Shown here piece after piece: positions 33,042-37,169 of a stretch of 37,169 nt of DNA. Positions within the stretch are counted from its first letter, which is position 1, and each line of letters begins with the position of its first letter. Position numbers and translations under genes: made by a program. The notes under the pieces are model-generated. The model searched no databases. It saw only the letters and a list, made by a program, of their open reading frames with translations, and was not told where the DNA came from. The DNA is from an uncultured Pedobacter sp. (lineage in GTDB: Bacteria; Bacteroidota; Bacteroidia; Sphingobacteriales; Sphingobacteriaceae), in contig NZ_CAMLHF010000029.1 of the NCBI RefSeq assembly GCF_946479715.1, positions 1 to 37,169 of the forward strand, in the 5' to 3' direction.

Positions 33042-33134
33042 TATAATGCAGTAAATTTACTCGAATAAGCTGGGGAATCAATTACAAAGTTTCAACAAAT
33101 GCACATTTTCATGTATATTCAAACAAATTAAATC

Positions 33135-34487
33135 ATGCTCAATATGCGACCTGAAAAACAGCTCTCCATGCTTGACTTATCAATGATCGTTGTAAGTCTG
33201 GTAATAGGAATGGGCATCTTCCGCACACCCGTCAATGTAGCTGCAGGAGCGCAAATACCCGAATTGTTTTTTTTAGCATGGATCATTGGAGGACTAATTG
33301 CCCTGTGCGGGGCTTTAACTTATGCCGAAATAGGCTCTCGTTTTCCGGTTACCGGCGGATACTATAAAATATTCTCAGCATTTTATCATCCTTCCATTGC
33401 TTTTGCCATCAACTGTATCATAGTAGTTTCAAATGCCGCTTCAGTTGCAGGTGTTTCAATTATCGGAGCTGAGTATTTAAGTAAGATCATTTTACCCGTT
33501 GAAATGCAAACAGAGTTTTCAAGAATAGCAATTGCTGCTGTTTCTATTGGCCTGTTTTACTTCATCAATTTATTGGGGCTAAAAGTTAGCTCTAAAACGC
33601 AAAATGTACTTTCGTTAATAAAAATAGGGATGGTACTTATATTAATTGGCGCTGTGTTTATGGGGCCGGCAGCATTAAGCTCCCCTTCCACTTTCAGCAC
33701 ATCAGGGGGGGCTCTCCCAACCGTATTTGATTATGGAAAAGCGCTGGGCATCTGTTTAATCGGTATCTCTTTTACCTTTGGCGGATATCAGCAAACCATC
33801 AACTTTGGGGGCGAAACGAAATCTCCAGGTAAAATTATACCCCGCTCAATCTTCACCGGCTTAGCTATCATTTTTATACTTTACATGGCAATTAATTATG
33901 TGTATGTAAGAGTGATAGGGTTTGAGCAACTAAAAACAGCCGAAAGCATTGCCGCAATACTTGCAGGAAAAATCTTTGGCCCTATAGGTTTTACTGTTTT
34001 ATCCTGCTTAATTTACCTTTCTGTTCTGGGTTATGTAAATGTCAATTTACTAAGCAACCCACGAGCTATGTTTGCTATGGGCGAAGAGAAGGCATTACCT
34101 GCAATCTTTACTAAAAAGAGCAAAAAATCGGATGTCATGTTTGTGAGCTTAACTGTATTCACCATCATCTCTATCATTACATTGTTTTACGCTCAAACGT
34201 TCGACAAAATCCTGAACTACACCATATTTTTAGATTGTATTGGCATGGCTACTTCGGCGGCTACCATATTCTTTTTAAGAAAACGAACCGCCCATCTTGA
34301 TAAAAACACCATTTACAGCATGCGCTTGTATCCCTTAATGCCATTAATATTTATTGCTGCCTATTTATTTGTAGCTGTCAGCATTTATGCCGACGATCCG
34401 CAAGCCGCAATAAATGGTTTGCTGATCTTTGCATGCTTTATTATTATCTATTTCATAAACCGATTTTACCAAAGAAACCGAACATAA
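33135..34487 (+). CDS. APC superfamily amino-acid permease
   Basis: A 450-residue inner-membrane transporter with about 12 membrane segments. The family's substrate-binding turn GIFRTPVNVAAGA lies in the first helix (residues 27-39), where the G-x-G-I-F pattern unwinds the helix, and the LAT/basic-amino-acid-like FTFGGYQQTINFGGETKSPGK lies in helix 6 and the following loop. It resembles the LAT-type exchanger branch of APC transporters; the amino-acid substrate is not readable. The ATG at 33135 is in a Met-rich start (MLNMRPEKQ); the next Met at residue 4 is also possible. A MelB-like gene follows after 52 bases and is likely co-transcribed. Confidence 0.9.
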   Translation: MLNMRPEKQLSMLDLSMIVVSLVIGMGIFRTPVNVAAGAQIPELFFLAWIIGGLIALCGALTYAEIGSRFPVTGGYYKIFSAFYHPSIAFAINCIIVVSNAASVAGVSIIGAEYLSKIILPVEMQTEFSRIAIAAVSIGLFYFINLLGLKVSSKTQNVLSLIKIGMVLILIGAVFMGPAALSSPSTFSTSGGALPTVFDYGKALGICLIGISFTFGGYQQTINFGGETKSPGKIIPRSIFTGLAIIFILYMAINYVYVRVIGFEQLKTAESIAAILAGKIFGPIGFTVLSCLIYLSVLGYVNVNLLSNPRAMFAMGEEKALPAIFTKKSKKSDVMFVSLTVFTIISIITLFYAQTFDKILNYTIFLDCIGMATSAATIFFLRKRTAHLDKNTIYSMRLYPLMPLIFIAAYLFVAVSIYADDPQAAINGLLIFACFIIIYFINRFYQRNRT

Positions 34488-34539
34488 CAAGCAGTACAAC
34501 AACCACAATTAACAAGCTCAATCCATCACCCTATATACG

Positions 34540-35889
34540 ATGCCGATAAAAGAACTACCCTTTAAAAAAGAAATTGCCTATGCAGCAGGAATGATGGGCT
34601 GGAGCATCATGACCAACATTATTATAGTTATGCTGCCATATTTTTATCTTCCCCCAAACAATTCAGGGCTCACTCCGCTGGTTCCTCAACTATTGGTGTT
34701 CGGTGCATTTAATATTTTATCTCTCATTGCTGCCTCCGGCAGACTGTTTGATGCCATATATGACCCATTCATTGCCTCTGTGAGCGACGCTAGCGACAAT
34801 CCAAAAGGCAGGCGCATTCCTATTATGAAATATGCAATAATACCGGCAGTAGTATGTTGCTCTCTTGTTTTCTATCCTATGGTTAAAGGAGAAAGCATTA
34901 CCAATGCCTGGTGGCTTACCATAGTACTTGCTGGTTTCTTTATCTCGGTTACCACCTATATTATCCCTTATAATGCACTCCTTGCCGAATTAACACATAG
35001 TGCTGATCAGAAAGTCAAACTCTCTACCTTCCAGCAAGTAGGTTTTGTTTTAGGGATGATAATTGGAGCCATGTGCAATAATTATGCTGACCTGATACAG
35101 GATGTTTTTAAAATCACAGACAGATCCGAAGCCCTGCAATACACCATCTTTTGCCTCAGCATATTCTCCGGGCTGGTTATGATCTTACCGGTTATGTTTA
35201 TAGATGAAAAGGAATATACCGATGCCAAACCAACACATATCGAACTAATACCTGCACTTAAAAACACCTTCAGAAATACCAATTTTAAATATTACCTGAT
35301 CTCAGATTTCACTTATTACATTGCCCTTAGTATCATTTCAAGTGGTCTGCTTTTCTTTGTTACCGTATTATTAGGTCTGCCAGATTCTGATGGCGGTAAA
35401 TTTATGGGCACCATGGTAATTCTATCACTCTTCTTTTATCCTTTTATTAATTATGGAGCGAAAAGGTTTGGCAAAAAGCCCCTGGTATTGGTTGCTTTTG
35501 CGATACTCAGCTTAATATTTGTTACCATTTATTTCTTAGGTCACCTGCCCTTTTCTCCTGCCGTCCAAATGTATATCCTGGTAATATTTGCATCTTTCCC
35601 TTTGGCATCTTTAGGCATTTTACCTAATGCTATTTTAGCTGATATTGCTCAAAATGACACAAAAGAAACAGGAGAAAACCACGAGGGGATGTTTTTTGCC
35701 GTTAAATACCTCTTTGTTAAATTGGGTCAAACTATGGGAATAGCCATATTCGCTATGTTAACCGTATATGGCAAAGATCCCGGAAATGATTACGGGTTAC
35801 GTTTAAACGGTGTTGTAGGCTTTGTGCTTTGCATACTGGCACTCCTGTTTTTTAGCCGTTTTAAAGAAAACAAAGCTTCTGATTTATAG
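34540..35889 (+). CDS. MFS transporter, GPH (MelB-like) sugar:cation symporter family
   Basis: A 449-residue, 12-helix inner-membrane transporter of the glycoside-pentoside-hexuronide family. The signature GRLFDAIYDPFIASVSD (67-83) contains the acidic residues that bind the coupling cation in MelB (Asp71, Asp75) and is followed by the KGRRIP loop. A second family feature is NALLAELTHSADQKVKLSTFQQ in the loop after helix 4. The probable substrate is a sugar or glycoside taken up with Na+ or H+, but no catabolic gene is nearby to name it. Its stop codon lies inside an 11-base inverted repeat. Confidence 0.9.
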   Translation: MPIKELPFKKEIAYAAGMMGWSIMTNIIIVMLPYFYLPPNNSGLTPLVPQLLVFGAFNILSLIAASGRLFDAIYDPFIASVSDASDNPKGRRIPIMKYAIIPAVVCCSLVFYPMVKGESITNAWWLTIVLAGFFISVTTYIIPYNALLAELTHSADQKVKLSTFQQVGFVLGMIIGAMCNNYADLIQDVFKITDRSEALQYTIFCLSIFSGLVMILPVMFIDEKEYTDAKPTHIELIPALKNTFRNTNFKYYLISDFTYYIALSIISSGLLFFVTVLLGLPDSDGGKFMGTMVILSLFFYPFINYGAKRFGKKPLVLVAFAILSLIFVTIYFLGHLPFSPAVQMYILVIFASFPLASLGILPNAILADIAQNDTKETGENHEGMFFAVKYLFVKLGQTMGIAIFAMLTVYGKDPGNDYGLRLNGVVGFVLCILALLFFSRFKENKASDL

Positions 35890-35908
35890 TCACATAGCTA
35901 TAAATCAG
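35879..35908 (+). terminator. Inverted repeat spanning the MFS stop codon
   Basis: CTGATTTATAG (35879-35889) and CTATAAATCAG (35898-35908) are perfectly complementary around an 8-base loop. The MFS stop TAG is the last codon in the first arm. There is no T-tract after it, so it may be a weak terminator, an mRNA 3' stabiliser or a protein-binding palindrome. Confidence 0.45.
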
Positions 35909-35938
35909 GGATATGAATAAAAGCCGGAAGTTTATATG

Positions 35939-35946
35939 TACCTTTG
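35939..35946 (+). promoter_or_regulatory. Candidate -7 promoter element for the DEAD-box helicase
   Basis: TACCTTTG is an exact match to the Bacteroidota -7 element. A clear -33 TTTG at 19-21 bases upstream is absent. Transcription would start near 35953, giving a leader of about 45 bases before the TTG start. Confidence 0.45.
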
Positions 35947-35996
35947 CAGTGAGGTGATATTCTTTTGCCTCTATTATACATTAAAATACAAATACA

Positions 35997-37169
35997 TTGT
36001 TATTCGAAGAATTAAACCTGATTGAGCCAATTTTAAAAGCGCTGCAAACAGAAGGTTATACACAACCTACCCCAATACAAGAACAATCCATACCATCCAT
36101 ACTTCAAAACAGAGATCTGTTAGGGTGTGCACAAACCGGTACAGGTAAAACTGCTGCGTTTGCTATCCCAATGTTACAGTTGCTTAGTAAACCTCACACC
36201 AATACGAAAATACATAAAGCTATAAAAGCATTGGTATTAACACCAACACGTGAGCTGGCCATACAAATTGAAGAGAGCTTTAAAGCTTATGGAAAAAATC
36301 TGCCTTTAAAACAACTGGTAATATTTGGCGGTGTTGGACAAAAAGCACAAACAGATGCACTACACAGAGGTGTAGACATTCTTGTTGCTACTCCAGGAAG
36401 ATTACTAGACCTGATGAATCAGGGCTTTATCAACCTACGTGATATCGAGATCTTTGTTCTTGATGAAGCTGATAGAATGCTTGACATGGGTTTCATCCAT
36501 GATGTAAAGAAGGTTATTGCTAAATTACCTGTTAAAAGACAGACTTTGTTTTTCTCGGCTACCATGCCAAAGGAAATCCAGACTTTAGCCAATACAATCC
36601 TTACAAATCCAATTAAAGTTGAAGTCACCCCTATTTCATCTACAGCAGAAAAGATTCAGCAAGAGATCTTTTATGTAGAAAAAAACGACAAGAAAGATTT
36701 ATTACACCATATTTTAAAAGACAAAACCATTCAAACTGCATTGGTATTTTCTCGTACAAAACATGGTGCCGACCGCATTGTAAAAGACCTGATTAAAGTT
36801 GGTGTTAAAGCCGAAGCCATTCATGGTAATAAATCACAAAATGCCAGACAACGCGCACTAACCAATTTCAAAGCTAAAACCACACGTATATTGGTTGCTA
36901 CTGATATTGCAGCACGTGGTATTGATGTTGATGAATTAACTCATGTAATCAACTACGAATTACCAAACATACCTGAAACTTATGTACACAGGATTGGTCG
37001 TACTGGTCGTGCTGGCTTAAGCGGTACTGCGCTTTCTTTTTGTGATTCAGAAGAGAAAGAATTTTTAGACGATATCGAGAAATTGATCGGCTTAAAAATA
37101 CCTGTTACCGAAGATCACCCTTTTGCTATGAGCTGGCAAAGCCTGATGTCAGGTGCAGCCGCAGCTAAA
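35997..37169 (+). CDS. rhlE: DEAD-box ATP-dependent RNA helicase, RhlE-like (partial, cut by right edge)
   Basis: 391 codons are visible, open to the window edge. The Q motif (GYTQPTPIQ, Gln28), Walker A AQTGTGKT (45-52), PTREL, TPGR, DEAD (with [13 protein letters not shown]), SAT, and the C-terminal domain motifs ARGIDVDE and [10 protein letters not shown] are all present. It is most like the RhlE group involved in ribosome assembly and RNA turnover. The frame has a stop at 35982-35984 and no ATG before residue 59 (after Walker A), so the TTG at 35997 must be the start. The product begins (M)LFEELNL, a common N-terminus for Bacteroidota RhlE. The C-terminal basic tail is missing from the window. 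Confidence 0.93.
   Translation, partial: MLFEELNLIEPILKALQTEGYTQPTPIQEQSIPSILQNRDLLGCAQTGTGKTAAFAIPMLQLLSKPHTNTKIHKAIKALVLTPTRELAIQIEESFKAYGKNLPLKQLVIFGGVGQKAQTDALHRGVDILVATPGRLLDLMNQGFINLRDIEIFVLDEADRMLDMGFIHDVKKVIAKLPVKRQTLFFSATMPKEIQTLANTILTNPIKVEVTPISSTAEKIQQEIFYVEKNDKKDLLHHILKDKTIQTALVFSRTKHGADRIVKDLIKVGVKAEAIHGNKSQNARQRALTNFKAKTTRILVATDIAARGIDVDELTHVINYELPNIPETYVHRIGRTGRAGLSGTALSFCDSEEKEFLDDIEKLIGLKIPVTEDHPFAMSWQSLMSGAAAAK

Noticed and set aside
1..37169. Search for tRNA, rRNA, CRISPR arrays, insertion sequences, integrases and toxin-antitoxin or defence genes
   Set aside because: No spaced direct repeats, transposase-like or integrase-like frames, or cloverleaf-type sequences were recognised by eye; a computational scan would be needed for full exclusion.

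Overview
The window looks like a chromosomal segment of a Bacteroidota bacterium, most likely Sphingobacteriaceae (Pedobacter-like). The signs are AT-rich DNA, a HmuY-type surface heme lipoprotein, a TamB/TamL pair whose barrel protein is a lipoprotein, DUF6702, a Bacteroidota-type topoisomerase IV A subunit with a long tail, and promoters of the TAnnTTTG (-7) class. I saw no rRNA, tRNA, insertion sequence, integrase or CRISPR array. No gene-free stretch exceeds 300 bases.

Layout. 1-1131 (minus): SDR oxidoreductase followed by a PspC-domain membrane protein cut by the left edge. 1292-3669 (plus): MlaE-type permease and MlaF-type ATPase with a 4-base overlap, then an RlmI-like methyltransferase. 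3763-10841 (minus): a complete heme-acquisition operon in transcription order hmuR (TonB receptor), hmuY (surface lipoprotein), hmuT (heme-binding lipoprotein), hmuU (permease), hmuV (ATPase), hmuS (cytosolic heme handling). It has two Fur-box-like palindromes and a promoter candidate upstream, and a terminator-like hairpin between hmuY and hmuT. 11051-12094 (plus): a divergent lipoprotein of unknown function. 12156-15610: a DUF6702 protein (minus) divergent from a HupE/UreJ-like membrane protein and an M1 metallopeptidase (plus).

15664-20262 (minus): a secreted stand-alone S74 chaperone-like domain protein, a small exported protein, parC and cytidine deaminase. 20433-28874 (plus): tamB, tamL and a YihY-family membrane protein, with gene overlaps and a good promoter. 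28871-33013 (minus): hybrid histidine kinase and parE. 33135-35889 (plus): APC amino-acid permease and a MelB-like MFS symporter. 35997-37169 (plus): DEAD-box RNA helicase, cut by the right edge and starting with TTG.

How the genes work together. The hmu block takes heme from the surface (HmuY, HmuR) through periplasm (HmuT) and inner membrane (HmuUV) to the cytosol (HmuS). TamB and TamL form an envelope-spanning assembly or lipid-transport pair. ParC and ParE form topoisomerase IV but lie about 11.5 kb apart. The most interesting items are the hmu control region and internal attenuator, a clamp-binding-like peptide (QLGLF) at the ParC C-terminus, the stand-alone S74-like protein, and the uncharacterised YYGN/DPEF/DGWG lipoprotein. 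Nothing in the window is a clear new defence or mobile system.
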